Assembly: GCA_001972305.1 (NCBI GenBank)
Contig: BDDD01003345.1
Coordinates: 1 to 64,000 of the forward strand
Length of the DNA stretch: 64,000 nucleotides
Origin: Cephalotus follicularis
Lineage: Eukaryota; Streptophyta; Magnoliopsida; Oxalidales; Cephalotaceae
Reading direction: 5' to 3'
Numbering within the stretch: the stretch's first letter is position 1; each line of letters opens with the position of its first letter. Shown here piece after piece: positions 9,911 to 20,665 of this stretch. The translations under genes were made by a program, and so were the position numbers. The notes below the pieces were generated by a model. It saw only the letters and a list, made by a program, of their open reading frames with translations, made no database searches and had not been told where the DNA came from.

Positions 9911-10480
9911 AAGCGGGCCGGTTCTTGAACTGACTCACTTTTCTCACGGTCTGGGTCGGTCCGGTTCATGGAACTAAAAGGTGAGAACCGAACCGGTCCG
10001 TGAACCTTAACAATAAGTAAGATGGGTCGGTTCGGGCCGATCCGGACCGGTTCGGTTAATTATTCACGTTGACGCGTATGAATAGCGTTGACGCGAATGT
10101 CATTTGTGTTGACTTCATTTGCCTTATGCGTTAACGTCCAAGTCACTGTCTGGTTTTTGCATCTTTTGGCGTTGACGTCTTCATATTAGCGTTGACGCTA
10201 ATAATACAATTTCTAGCGCGTTGACGTCAATTAGTGTAGTCGTTAACGAGAATCATCTTGAATATTAGAATTCATGTTCTAGCCCTGCACGTTGACGCCA
10301 ATAGCACGGTTCACGGTCCGGTCCAGTCCGGTTCAATGGTTCCTAACACTCTGAACCGGTCCGGACCACTCTCAATGGCCGGTTTAACCACGGACCTTCC
10401 ACGTGGCGCACGGTCCGGGCCGGTTCAAGGCCCAGACTAGCCGGTTTGCAGTTTTAACCGGCCCACTTGCAACCCTAGCT
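9911..10480. mobile_element. hAT-like MITE, left end cut off by element A
   Basis: The right end reads ...GGCCCACTTGCAACCCTAG, whose reverse complement begins CTAGGGTTGCAAGTGGGCC. The left end begins abruptly at AAGCGGGCCGGTT directly after LTR A. The matching inverted-repeat bases (TAGGGTTGC) are therefore missing, as expected if element A inserted a few bases inside the MITE and the left flank was later lost. ACCGGTCCG and GGTTC words fill the arms, and a GTTGACG array fills the centre. The hAT assignment rests on the end sequence only. Confidence 0.6.
10062..10300. repeat. CGTTGACGC array inside the MITE
   Basis: About nine copies of GTTGACG or GTTAACG words (for example GCGTTGACGCGAATG, GCGTTGACGCTAAT, GCGTTGACGTCAAT) are spaced 15-40 bp. 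They look like the CGTCGACG arrays of the LTR elements with C-to-T changes at the central CpG. Confidence 0.7.
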
Positions 10481-10681
10481 ATGCACATTAAAAAATTAAT
10501 CTTTTTACATATTGTTTTGTTATAATCAACTTATTGTATAAAGAAACTTAAAAGGAAAGTTTAAACAGTTTTATAATTCATTTTATGATAGTAGAATTTT
10601 CCAAAACTTTAATTGGTTTTACATATTGTCAGACAAATGTATAAAATATCATATCTTTCAAGCTATACCAGAATTAAGGTC

Positions 10682-10719
<38 letters not shown>

Positions 10720-10767
10720 ATAGCGTGGACACTAATAACAGAAAAAAGTGTTTTTTTTTTTCATTAA
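10481..10767. other. AT-rich spacer with (GA)n microsatellite
   Basis: Unassigned AT-rich DNA. A pure (GA)n run occupies 10684-10716. I see no gene. Confidence 0.8.
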
Positions 10768-11230
10768 CGTTCCGTTTATTTGGAGGAAAATATATATTTT
10801 CCTCATTTTCCTATGTTTGGTAACCTTTAGAAAATAAATCAACGGAAAATATTTTACAGTCAACAGAAAATTTAATATAAATATAGGAAAATGTTTTCCT
10901 TAAAAAAAAGGAAAACATTTTATATTCCCTTGTCTCTCACTCTCCATTCAAGTAAGCTTGTCTCTATCTCTCTCACTCTCTCACTCTCTCACTCTCTCCC
11001 CCTCTCTAGCTCTCTTTCTCTCTCTCTCACTCTCTTTTAGTATAGATATGTTAATATACAAAAAATGATTTTATTAATAAAGGAAAATATTTTTCAGATT
11101 GTGTTCCAAACAATGAAAAATATTTTATAGATTATACGTCAAACACAGAAAAATAAAATATTTTTCAAGAAAATATTTTCAGTGAATATATTTTCCTCAG
11201 GAATATATTTTCCTCTAAACAAACGAAGCT
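10768..11230. mobile_element. MITE with GGAAAATATTTTCC-rich inverted ends, copy 1
   Basis: The left end TTCCGTTTATTTGGAGGAA and the right end ...CCTCTAAACAAACGAAGC are imperfect inverted repeats of about 23 bp or more. The interior has GGAAAATATTTT words and a CT-rich stretch at 10930-11036. No coding capacity. The right half is about 85-90% identical to 18430-18596 by eye. Confidence 0.6.
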
Positions 11231-11239
11231 TAAGTCTCC

Positions 11240-11611
11240 CTATATGGACACTTTTTAAAGATAAATTTCTATAGGAAAACGTTTTCCTAAAAAAAAGAAA
11301 CATTTTCTTTTTCCTTATCTCTCACGATTAAAAAAATGCACAATAAAGCAATGGTAAACAAATCGGTTTCCTGAGAGTCGTTATCTCTCCTCATTCAAGT
11401 AAGCTTAGTAAGAGATGTTTATATATGTGTATATTTCTACGTCTGCTTCCATTGATGTTTTGTACTTTTTTAGGGGTGAAATTCCAACCAAGATGCTCAA
11501 TTACCTACATCTAACATGATTTGATAGATACTTTTACGACTTATAAAATATATAGATGACAGACTTTATTAAAGGTTGAATGGTTTTAAATCCTTCAAAC
11601 AGCAAATAATA
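11240..11611. mobile_element. Left part of a second MITE copy, split by the solo LTR
   Basis: TATAGGAAAACGTTTTCC..., TCTCTCAC and TTCAAGTAAGCTTAG match 10890-10975 of copy 1. The matching right half resumes at 18311 beyond the solo LTR. The extreme left end is weak or missing. Confidence 0.5.
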
Positions 11612-11902
11612 TGTAACACCTAGAATTTTTATAATATAAAAGAATGGCTTTTGGATTGACCCGAATTGTTTAAAGGAGAAATTGGACTTAAATGGTATTA
11701 ATATTGTTTTTGAGCTGGAATTAGAAATGGTGTTTTGGGCCTTGAGTAATTGTCTAGGCAATTGGGCTCAAATGTTTATTATTGGGTCAATTGCAATAAT
11801 TGGAGAGTGAAAGAAGGAGACTTTGGCCGAAATTTGGGCAGCCCACAATGTAAAGGATTTTTGCTGGAATGTCTCAAAGATTCTAGAGCATTCTTTTGTG
11901 CT

Positions 11903-11910
11903 TATAAAAG
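11903..11910 (+). promoter_or_regulatory. TATA box of solo LTR A
   Basis: TATAAAAG in the context shared with 6920-6927. The LARD inserted 33 bp downstream, that is, near the predicted transcription start. Confidence 0.6.
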
Positions 11911-11942
11911 AGAATGAATGGAGAGTTGGGACGGCTGCTACC

Positions 11943-13653
11943 TGTTAGACATAGTGACCCGACAAGCCATTAGATGGGTTGTCATATTATATCTTACCAT
12001 GTATAGAACAATCTTATTCATATATATATGATGCGTGTTAAAATTTGTTATGGCTATATCACTTGTATTTTATCACATAATTGAAGTAGTTTATTTTATT
12101 ACCTACTTATACTAGTGATGCCCCGACATAAGGTTGGATGCCTGGCATGGAGGCTGTGAGACTGGTTACCTTACTCCTTATGTCAAACTTGTTCCAAGTC
12201 ATAGGTTCACTTTGTGGGCATTAGTGAACCGGATAGATTTGCGCGTATGTTTCCTGCTCATGGAATCGGGGGATGGATTCTCTCACTACCATCTGTATTG
12301 GACACTAGGGCAAATACGGGGTGCACGCTAGGAGCGTGTACACTGAACAGGACCCGCGTAGGAGACACTGTTCGGAGAGTCGCTATTCTCGTGTCAGTAG
12401 TGATTCCTGCTGGTTGCAGTTGTGTATAAGTGATGATCACTTAGCGAATTCTTAAACTCGTCTGATCCTTAGACCTGAGCGACTACTCTATATTGTATGG
12501 AGACGGTTATGCTTTGATCTCCACCTTAACCAGTCCTTGCGCAGGGCTGGCAATCGGGTGGTTTTTGGGTATGATCGAATCTAAACGAATGTAAGTGAGT
12601 GCGCAATAAGGGATTGTCACACCTGAGCGAAGGTGATCGACCCTATTATGGTCTGAGGTTGTGTGGATTTTACATTTTGTGGAAACACATATGTTTGATC
12701 TTATTTAACCAATATTCGAAGGATACACGAGATCACTAAAAGAGTTAGACTTTTTATGCTTGACTGGCCAAAAGGCGTCGATGTCTTTTAGAAAGACGTC
12801 GATGCTTTTCTCTGATAAAGACGTTGATATCTTTTAGAAAGCATCGATGTGCTTTAGTGCCACGTTGCATAGGCGTCGACGTCTTTCGGAAGGCGTCGAC
12901 GTCTTTGAAAAGAACGTGCAACCAGTGCACGATCTCACTTCGTGGGCACTACTTCTCTCACATCCTTAGCCGATTTCTCTTGATTTTACACGTTTTAGAA
13001 ACGTGGGAATCATGGCTTCGGACTCCCAGGGAGTGAAGGCCATGATCCTAAGTAAATGGGAGATTGGGAGAGAGAAAATGAGGCTAGTTAAAAGGGATTT
13101 CTGCAGAAAAATTAATGAGTGGCAAAAGGCTTGAGTTTTTGCTGGGCAATTGAGAACTCGAATTCCTCGTAGATTGTGAGTGATTCTTCATCTGGTATAC
13201 ACTAAGCAAAGGCTTATCTAGGGTGGATTGATTATTGACTTCATTGGTCATAATCAATACTCCTTTTCTAAGCTAAGTGAGAGAGAGAGTGAGTTCAAGC
13301 AATTTGATTTCGCTGGTTGGATTTCTTAGTGTTCCTGAAGCTTGGAGAAGATCAAAGGGATTCTACTCAAGCTTGTAGCGGCAAAGAACGAAGGAGCCAA
13401 CACCCACTGGTATAAATTCTTGGTCGTTCTTGCTTATGCCAAGTTTGTGTGTCACCATTGTTTGCAATGGTGACACTTATTCAATTCTGTTGATGTTGTG
13501 GTGATCCTTGTGGTCTGTGGACGTGCCATAATGGAATGGTTTATGTTTTATTGGGTGTTCTTCCGCTGCATGATTGTATATTTAAAGTTTTATTCTACAC
13601 CCATCTATCCTATGTCCATTTGGGCACCCGAGTCGGTTTATCCGATTCCATCA
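11943..13653 (+). repeat. 5' LTR of the LARD (1,711 bp)
   Basis: TGTTAGAC to CCATCA, followed one base later by TGGTATCAGAGC. Bases 12657-13653 are repeated at 14758-15755. The GTCGAC array is at 12775-12905. Confidence 0.85.
12775..12905 (+). repeat. GTCGAC-core array, LARD 5' LTR
   Basis: About seven words such as GGCGTCGATGTCTTTTAG, AGACGTCGATGC and AGGCGTCGACGTCTTTCGG, spaced about 17-25 bp. The same array is at 14876-15006 in the right LTR. Confidence 0.85.
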
Positions 13654-13654
13654 G

Positions 13655-13666
13655 TGGTATCAGAGC
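13655..13666 (+). other. Primer-binding site (iMet), LARD
   Basis: TGGTATCAGAGC directly after the left LTR. Confidence 0.9.
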
Positions 13667-13952
13667 GTCCCACAACATCCTTAATTGGATATGTATGCCT
13701 TAGATGATGTTCTGATTAATGGTTTAATCATTGGATGTATTTTTGTGGTCAAACTAAATTTTCTAAGTGCCTTAATGAAAATTACATGAAATTGGATTTC
13801 TGTATGTTTTTGTACTGGGAATGTTGCTTAAATGTGTTTAGAATTAAGTTTGGAACATGCATGGTGCATTTAGGAATGCCAGATAGGTATTCTATTGTCT
13901 AAACCATTGATTTCAGCATTTTTCGAAATGTAGAAAATGCCCAAGGGGATAA

Positions 13953-14245
13953 AGACGTCGATGTCTTTTGGTAGACGTCGATGTCATGTGCAATTTCCAG
14001 GATAGACGTCGACGTTCTTGGTAAGACGTCGATGTCATGTCAAATTCCCAGTAAAGACATCGACATTCTTGATAGACGTTGATGTCTTGCTCATACTTTT
14101 GTGAAATGCGTCGATGTTCTTGTTGGACGTCGACGCCTTTTTCAACTGTTCTTGTGAAACGCGTTGATACTCTGTTTTTGCATCGACGCCTTGTTCTTGT
14201 TTTTCCAGAAAACACGTCGGTACCTTTTATAAGGCGTCGACGTCT
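13953..14245 (+). repeat. GTCGAC-core array, LARD internal region
   Basis: About ten or more words of the type AGACGTCGATGTC or GACGTCGACGTTCTTG, with decayed forms (GACATCGACATTC, GCGTTGATACTC). It lies between the primer-binding site and the right LTR. Confidence 0.85.
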
Positions 14246-14757
14246 TTTATAAATAAAAAAAACTGTTTTTGTATAAAATTGGGTTTTATACATTTTGGCA
14301 CTTGGAAGATTAAAAATCATTGCTTGATTAAGTGGGAGTTTGATCAATTAACAATCATTGAATTAAATTGTGTAATTGGTTATCATTAGTAATGATCAGA
14401 TATTTTAGCCATTGAGGTACTATCTAGGGTTGACACATATCCTTACCCTAGACCTCAATCGGGGCCAAGCATGACAAGGGATTATAGTACATGCTAACTG
14501 ACGACTTAGAAAATCTAGGGTTAATGAGGTGTGTAATAAATTATGGGAAAATTAATTAGATTAAATTTTTCCATCTGGATAATATTAGATATTATTCCGA
14601 GAGCATTTAAATGGCTGGGATGGCTAAACCGAACCCTAGGGGTATTTCGGTAATTTGTGAACACTTTTCGATTTGACCAAGTTTTTAAAAGAGTCCCTGC
14701 CTTATAATGATTAGATCTTTAATATGTTGGACATATTAAGTGTTGGTGTCAAATATC

Positions 14758-15755
14758 GGTTGTGTGGATTTTACATTTTGTGGAAACACATATGTTTGAT
14801 CTTACTTAACCAATATTCGAAGGATACACGAGATCACTAAAAGAGTTAGACTTTTTATGCTTGACTGGCCAAAAGGCGTCGATGTCTTTTAGAAAGACGT
14901 CGATGCTTTTCTCTGATAAAGACGTCGATATCTTTTAGAAAGCATCGATGTGCTTTAGTGCCACGTTGCATAGGCGTCGACGTCTTTCGGAAGGCGTCGA
15001 CGTCTTTGAAAAGAACCTGCAACCAGTGCACGATCTCACTTCGTGGGCACTACTTCTCACACATCTTTAGCCGATTTCGCTTGATTTTACACGTTTAAGA
15101 AACGTGGGAATCATGGCTTCGGACTCCCAGGGAGTGAAGGCCATGATCCTAAGTAAATGGGAGATTGGGAGAGAGAAAATGAGGTTAGTTAAAAGGGATT
15201 TCTGCAGAAAAATTAATGAGTGGCAAAAGGCTTGAGTTTTTGCTGGGCAATTGAGAACTTGAATTCCTCTGTAGATTGTGAGTGATTCTTCATCTGGTAT
15301 ACACCAAGCAAAGGCTTATCTAGGGTGGATTGATTATTGACTTCATTGGTCATAATCAATACTCATTTTCTAAGCTAAGTGAGAGAGAGAGTGAGTTCAA
15401 GCAATTTGATTTCGCTGGTTGGATTTCTTAGTGTTCCTGAATCTTGGAGAAGATCAAAGGGATTCTACTCAATCTTGTAGCGGCAAAGAACGAAGGAGCC
15501 AACACCCACTGGTATAAATTCTTGGTCGTTCTTGCTTATGTCATGTTTGTGTGTCACCATTGTTTGCAATGGTGACACTTATTCAATTCTGTTGATGTTG
15601 TGGTGATCCTTGTTGTCTGTGGACGTGCCATAATGGAATGGTTTATGTTTTATTGGGTGTTCTTCTGCTGCATGATTGTATATTTAAAGTTTTATTCTAC
15701 ACCCTTCTATCCTATGTCCATTTTGGCACCCGAGTCAGTTTATCCGATTCCATCA
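14758..15755 (+). repeat. Truncated 3' LTR of the LARD
   Basis: Repeats 12657-13653. A TGTTGGACATA at 14724 resembles the left LTR start TGTTAGACATA, so an internal LTR deletion, rather than loss of the very tip, is possible. No polypurine tract is legible before it. Confidence 0.8.
14876..15006 (+). repeat. GTCGAC-core array, LARD 3' LTR
   Basis: Copy of the array at 12775-12905, with one GTTGAT/GTCGAT difference between the two LTRs. Confidence 0.85.
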
Positions 15756-15953
15756 CTACCAATAGGAAAAAGGAAAGAGACAAAGGGATGGCATGAGTCT
15801 ATAGAATTCTTGTCTCCCTTTCTCTTCTCTCATAAAATCCCCTCATCTCCAACCTTGAAAGAGAAGGAAAGAGCTACTGGGAGCAAAAGGAAAGTGAAGT
15901 GAAAGCAAAGGAAGGAAGGACCCGTGGAGGAAAGTGAGCTTCTCATCAATTCC

Positions 15954-15971
15954 AGGTAGGTTATACTACCT
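15954..15971 (+). other. Small hairpin AGGTAG-N6-CTACCT, solo LTR A
   Basis: Same arms as 7086-7103, loop GTTATA. Confidence 0.5.
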
Positions 15972-16129
15972 ACTCAGTGCCTTACTCCTAATGTATATTG
16001 CTATGAGAACTGTGATGAATGTTATAAAGGTAGAATGACTGTGATGGGTTAAATGGCCCTGTTCAATTAAATGATTTAAGAAATACTGTGCAAATAATGG
16101 AATATATGCCATACCATGTAGCGGGCGTG

Positions 16130-17230
16130 CTACAGTCTTGCCGAGCATGCAGTGTGAGTGCGCACCTGAGCTCTCCTTCTACGGTGCATGAGCTCTCTAT
16201 TGATGGCAACTGAGCTCTCCATTAGTGGTGTCTGAGCTCCCCTCACCATCGGTATGCGTCTTGTGCATGCCGAGATGGCGCCTAAGCATCCCCGCCATGC
16301 GCCCGAGGTGCCAGATCATGCATACCCGAGGTGTCGTGGTGCCATCATCATGCGCCAGAGGTGCCAGCGCCCGAGGTGCCATCGTCATATGTCCGAGATA
16401 CGCCAGTGCTGAGCTCATCTCCTTCAACGTCCGGGGAGCACCATGCATGCGCCTGGGAAGTGTGCCGAGGTGTAGAGGGGCATGCAGTGTTGGCGCCCCA
16501 CCACTGCCGTTAAACGCCCGAGGTGCTGAGGAGCCGACAGTGCCGAGGTGCCTAGCTCTCCCCTGCAATGGCACCAAGGTGGCAAGATGCTGAGCAGACA
16601 TGGCAGAGGCGCCGAACATCCATGGTTGAAATGCCCGAGCTCATCAAACATGCCCCGAGCATGCATCCATACGCCATGCATGCGTCCCAAGCATGCAGCC
16701 CATACGCCTGAGCTCTCCATGCATGCGTCCTTAAGCATGCAACGCCATGCATCCAAGCATGGAAATGATACGTGCCTATACATGCCAAGGTGATGAGGAT
16801 GTGGGGTGCTGAGCTCCCCAACGTCGCACCTAGGCATGCAAGAAGCCCGACCATGGCGCTGAGCTCTCCACATGCATGTGTCTGAGCATACAGTATCATG
16901 GCTGAGCTCTCCCTTCACCGTATGTGCCGAGCATACCTAGTAATGAGTCCAGAACATGCAGAGAAGGCGCTTAAGGGAAGGTTTACATGTATCCGAGATG
17001 ACGCCCCAACCATGACATGCATGCATGCGTCCTAGTATGCTAAAATGGTGTCCTGTGCACGCGTTATGCGCCCAAACAGTGCCCCACGTACGTTTCATGC
17101 ATGCCAGGGAATGTGGCTAAGTGCTTCAGGGTATGTGAGAATAACACTCGAGCATTGCTTGCATGCGTTCCGTGAGTAATGCGCCCAAAGCCTCCTCTGC
17201 ACGTGTCCCATTCCTGCATTGTAATGTACC
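16130..17230 (+). repeat. CpG-rich word array of solo LTR A
   Basis: CCGAGGTGCC, GAGCTCTCC, GCATGC and ATGCGCCCGAG words, as in 7240-8700 but in a different order and number. Open frames here on both strands (16197-16918) are by-products of the composition. Confidence 0.85.
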
Positions 17231-17407
17231 TGAGCGCTAGAGTGCATATTAGGAAGGCTACGGTGGAAGGATTATATTAATATAAAGGATGACAAGTGCA
17301 GTGATAAGTGTATGTAAATATAGGGTATTAAAGGCAGACCTCACAATGAATAGAAATATAGTGTTACTGTAATCTTAATGTAGTGACAATGTACTGTACT
17401 ATAATGA

Positions 17408-17535
17408 CTGGATCACTGACAGAGATGAGCCCTACGGGGATCACCGACTGAGCTGAGCCAATGGATCACCGATCGAGCTGAGCCCTACGGGGATCACCGA
17501 CCGAGCTGAGCCACTAGATCACCGACCGAGTTGAG
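17408..17535 (+). repeat. ATCACCGACCGAGCTGAGCC array, solo LTR A
   Basis: Five words. Most have GAGCTGAGCC where the other family A LTRs have GAGATGAGCC, so the change has spread within this array. Confidence 0.8.
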
Positions 17536-17955
17536 CCACACTGACTGAATGACTGTTACCGTATAATGTAATAATGAATGTTCCTCTCCTCTGCCTATAA
17601 CGCCTAAAGCACGTATATTGCTCTTCCTAAAGCCGATAAACCCAAGGAACTGGTCTGCCTAAATATAACGTTTATTCCTGTCCCGGCTCCTTTGCCTTAA
17701 CGTCTGGAGTGCGTTACCGCTCCTCCATTAATAGGGGATGCCGAGGAAGGATTTATTGTGATTACTAGTGATTGTGAATGACTGTTATATTGAATGGAGT
17801 GTTTTACTGAATGGACCGCACTGATATCGACTGTTAGTGATTGTTTATTGATTAGACTGTATTGTTATTATTGTATCTCTCATTTGCATTGCATATGCTT
17901 GCGGCATATGCATTTCACAATGCATTGTGGTAGTTCCTACACGATCAGTGATCGC

Positions 17956-17985
17956 TGACCCATTACATTTTAATGTAATGGGTCA
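17956..17985 (+). other. Conserved LTR A hairpin, perfect copy
   Basis: Arms TGACCCATTACATT and its exact complement around TT. This is the only copy with 14 Watson-Crick pairs. Confidence 0.75.
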
Positions 17986-18310
17986 GGTACATGTGGAGCT
18001 TCGCAGCAAGCTGAGGATTGAAGCCCCGGGTGAGTCTCCTCCCTCTTATTGCAGTTCGATGACCAAGAGTATAAAGATGAAATTGTATATTGTTTTTATG
18101 ACCTGCTGGATTGTGGCAGAGTTTTTATGAACTGTATTGTATAATATTAGGTTTATCCACACAAGTGATATTTTATTGGATTTATTCTGCATACATTATT
18201 ATATTGTTGAAAGTTTTTAATTTCCGCTTAATATTGGTAAACGAATGATACTGTTCGTAGAGCGTCAAACCTTGGGGGTTGACCCTTGGGGTTTGGGGCG
18301 TTACATAATA

Positions 18311-18596
18311 TTTAGGTATTATTTAGTAGTATGATGTTATTAATTTGAACTTAAGATATCATGCTTTTAATTTTGCGAAATATATTTATTATATTTTTTA
18401 ATATTCATATGTTAATGGAGAAAAAATAATTTTATTAGTAAAGGAAAATATTTTCCAGATTGTGTTCCAAATAATGGAAAATATTTTATAGATTGTACAC
18501 CAAACACAGGAAAATAAAATATTTTCTTGATTTTTTTTCCAGTGAATATATTTTCCTCAGGAAGTTATTTTTCTCTAAACAAACGGGGTCTAGATA
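18311..18596. mobile_element. Right part of the second MITE copy
   Basis: GTAAAGGAAAATATTTTCC, CCAGATTGTGTTCCAAATAA and ...TCTCTAAACAAACGGGG match the right half of copy 1 (11080-11230). Together with 11240-11611 it shows that the solo LTR inserted inside this MITE. Confidence 0.6.
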
Positions 18597-19040
18597 GAAT
18601 TTTATAAATAATTCAATTAATTATTAAGTTACTACTTAATTTCCTTCATGGAAAGTTTTAAACAATTTCCTTAATTCAAAAATGTATTTTTGTGTGTGTT
18701 CCCTTTGGTTCAAAATCATTTTAGTAGTAGATATACAACTCTCACTTCTAATCAATAAGGACCCGTTAATTAATTAACTCACTGATAATTAATTAAATAA
18801 ATTATTTTGGGATGTATAGCTTTATTGATTCCATAATTCCTTGATGAAATTATAAAACCAATTTTCAGATTTGCATCTTACATTGGCCGCATATTTCACG
18901 AGGTTTAATTAATTAGACTACATAGAGTATTCTCTCTTTATTTATATGAGCGACTGATTTCTTGTTGGTCACTCATGGCCTTCATATCCATGTAAGCCCT
19001 CAAACCCCACATTTTCCATTGTAATAACTTGTGACTAAGA
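18597..19040. other. AT-rich intergenic DNA
   Basis: No gene, tRNA or element boundary recognised. Confidence 0.7.
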
Positions 19041-19757
19041 GGCTATTTGTTTACATTAAGTGTTAAGTACTGAATACTAAACAAATATCTGAATAGTTAA
19101 GAGACAGTATCTGAATGTTGAATACTGAATGGTTAAGATCGTTTGATAATTGAATTATTTGAAAGATCTGAATATGCTTAATTTCTCTTTTTAACCTTCT
19201 AAACTGTTACGAATAAACTATTTGGTAAAAATCAAATCAATCACAATTTCTTTACTGCATCAACATGCAAATAATCTCAATTGTATATTGAATTAATATT
19301 TTTGATATAATAATATAATTTTATATCTATGTTGAGATTTTTTTTCTTATTTTTTTGTTCATATTTTGATAGTCAAATTGATAGAAAATTCTATTAAATA
19401 ATAAACATAGTCATATGTACAATAAATACAAGATTTTAAAAAATATTATAAGATGTCTTGTAGATTGTTAGAGAGATGAAAAAAATAAAGGAAGAAAAAA
19501 AATCGTTGATGCTGTAAGATATAGAAGAAAAGAAATATAAAAGAGGATAACATTGAATTTTTAAAAATAAATGAGGATAATTTTGTTCAAAAATTCTATT
19601 AAGATGTTATTTAATAGAATAAGAGGAAGAATGAAGTTTTAACTAATAAGTAGTATTAAGATGTATTAAGACTTAATTTTAATTAGTAAACAAACGCTTT
19701 TATTGGGTCAAAATCTGATCCAGATTAAGATGTCCAATAAGAGCAAACAAATAGCCC
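19041..19757. mobile_element. hAT-like MITE with GGCTATTTGTTT ends
   Basis: The left end GAGGCTATTTGTTTACATT and the right end ...GAGCAAACAAATAGCCC are inverted repeats of about 15 bp. The inside is AT-rich and non-coding, with CTGAATACT words. I could not fix an 8-bp target-site duplication. Confidence 0.6.
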
Positions 19758-20008
19758 ATAAGATTATTTAGGTGAGTCATATCAAAACATGATATGCACA
19801 AGAAAACCATGATATCTTATGTTTAAGGACCACATGCACAGTTGTTATATGAGACTCCTAATTGATATGTATTGATAACTTCATTTGGGTGTTCTTCATT
19901 AAATCAATTAAATGAACTTTTTCTCCAACAAGCACTTGAATATATGTTCTAGTGTCAACTGTATTAATGACCGTGAGATCAATCATAATCTCAATTAAGT
20001 AAAACATC

Positions 20009-20665
20009 TAGGGTTGAGCACAATTCGATTTGGTTCGGTTTTTAGAAAAAAATTGAAACTGAACCAAAATTTCAATTTGAAATTTCTCAACCAAAACCGA
20101 GCCGTTGTAGACCAAAAATCGAAACCAAACTGAACCGAAATTTCTGTTTGGTTTCGGTTTTAATATCCCAAAACGAATTTTAATTTTTTTACCATTATTT
20201 ATTTTTTACTATAATATTATTTAACTCATAAAACAACTTATCAAATATTAACATATTTCAAATCAAGATCATCCACACCTATATGAACAAACCTAATTAA
20301 ATAAAAACATAAAAAAAATGAAATTAATGTTCAAGTTAGGAAGAATGTATATATGTGACGACAATGTGTGTTGAGAATATCATGTTACACCAGTGAAAAT
20401 ATTTAAACTTATATATAAAATATATAATAATTTTTTAAAAGTATATGTACTGCTCGGTTTGGTTTGGTTTTCTAGATTTTGAAAACCAAAGATATTTATA
20501 CTTCTTTTCACATATAGAAATATGAAATTCAGATTCATGTGACAAACGAATGCCTAAATTTTTAGTTTGAAAAAAATCCAAATCGTAACCAAACTGATTA
20601 CAAAAAAATCGAACCAAATTTAAACGAATCGATCAATTCGATTTGCTTTAACCGTTTTTTTTTTC
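20009..20665. mobile_element. MITE-like repeat with GGTTCGGTTT arms
   Basis: TAGGGTTGAGCACAATTCGA and TTTGGTTCGGTTTT at the left, with TCGGTTTGGTTTGGTTTTC (20455) and CAATTCGATTTGCTTTAACC (20634) towards the right. Such TTCGGTTT-armed elements are common MITEs in plants. Ends are approximate. Confidence 0.4.

Larger units (their letters stand above)
11943..15755 (+). mobile_element. LARD-like non-autonomous LTR element (TSD CTACC)
   Basis: LTR ends are TGTTAGAC...GATTCCATCA. CTACC flanks it at 11938-11942 and 15756-15760. The left LTR is 11943-13653, an iMet primer-binding site is at 13655-13666, the internal part is about 1.1 kb, and the right LTR (14758-15755) lacks the first ~710 bp. No gag or pol similarity is visible; the 144-codon frame at 13913-14347 (- strand) only reads through the GACGTCGATGTC array. 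The shared 997 bp of the LTRs differ at roughly 2% of positions. It needed another element's proteins to move. Confidence 0.88.
11612..18305 (+). mobile_element. Family A solo LTR (TSD TAATA), split by a LARD
   Basis: Starts TGTAACACC and ends GGGGCGTTACA. The five bases before (11607-11611) and after (18306-18310) are both TAATA. No internal domain is present, so it arose by recombination between the two LTRs of a former full element. Without the nested element and its duplicated TSD it is about 2.88 kb. It keeps the TATA box (11903-11910), the AGGTAG hairpin (15954-15971), the word array, the GATGAG-type array and the 30-base hairpin (17956-17985) in the same order as LTR 6593-9910. Confidence 0.93.

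Noticed and set aside
13913-14347. 144-codon minus-strand frame in the LARD
   Set aside because: It reads through the GACGTCGATGTC array and gives degenerate repeated peptide words. No gag or pol similarity.
16197-16918. Open frames up to 164 codons in the solo LTR A
   Set aside because: Same array composition artefact as 7354-8796.
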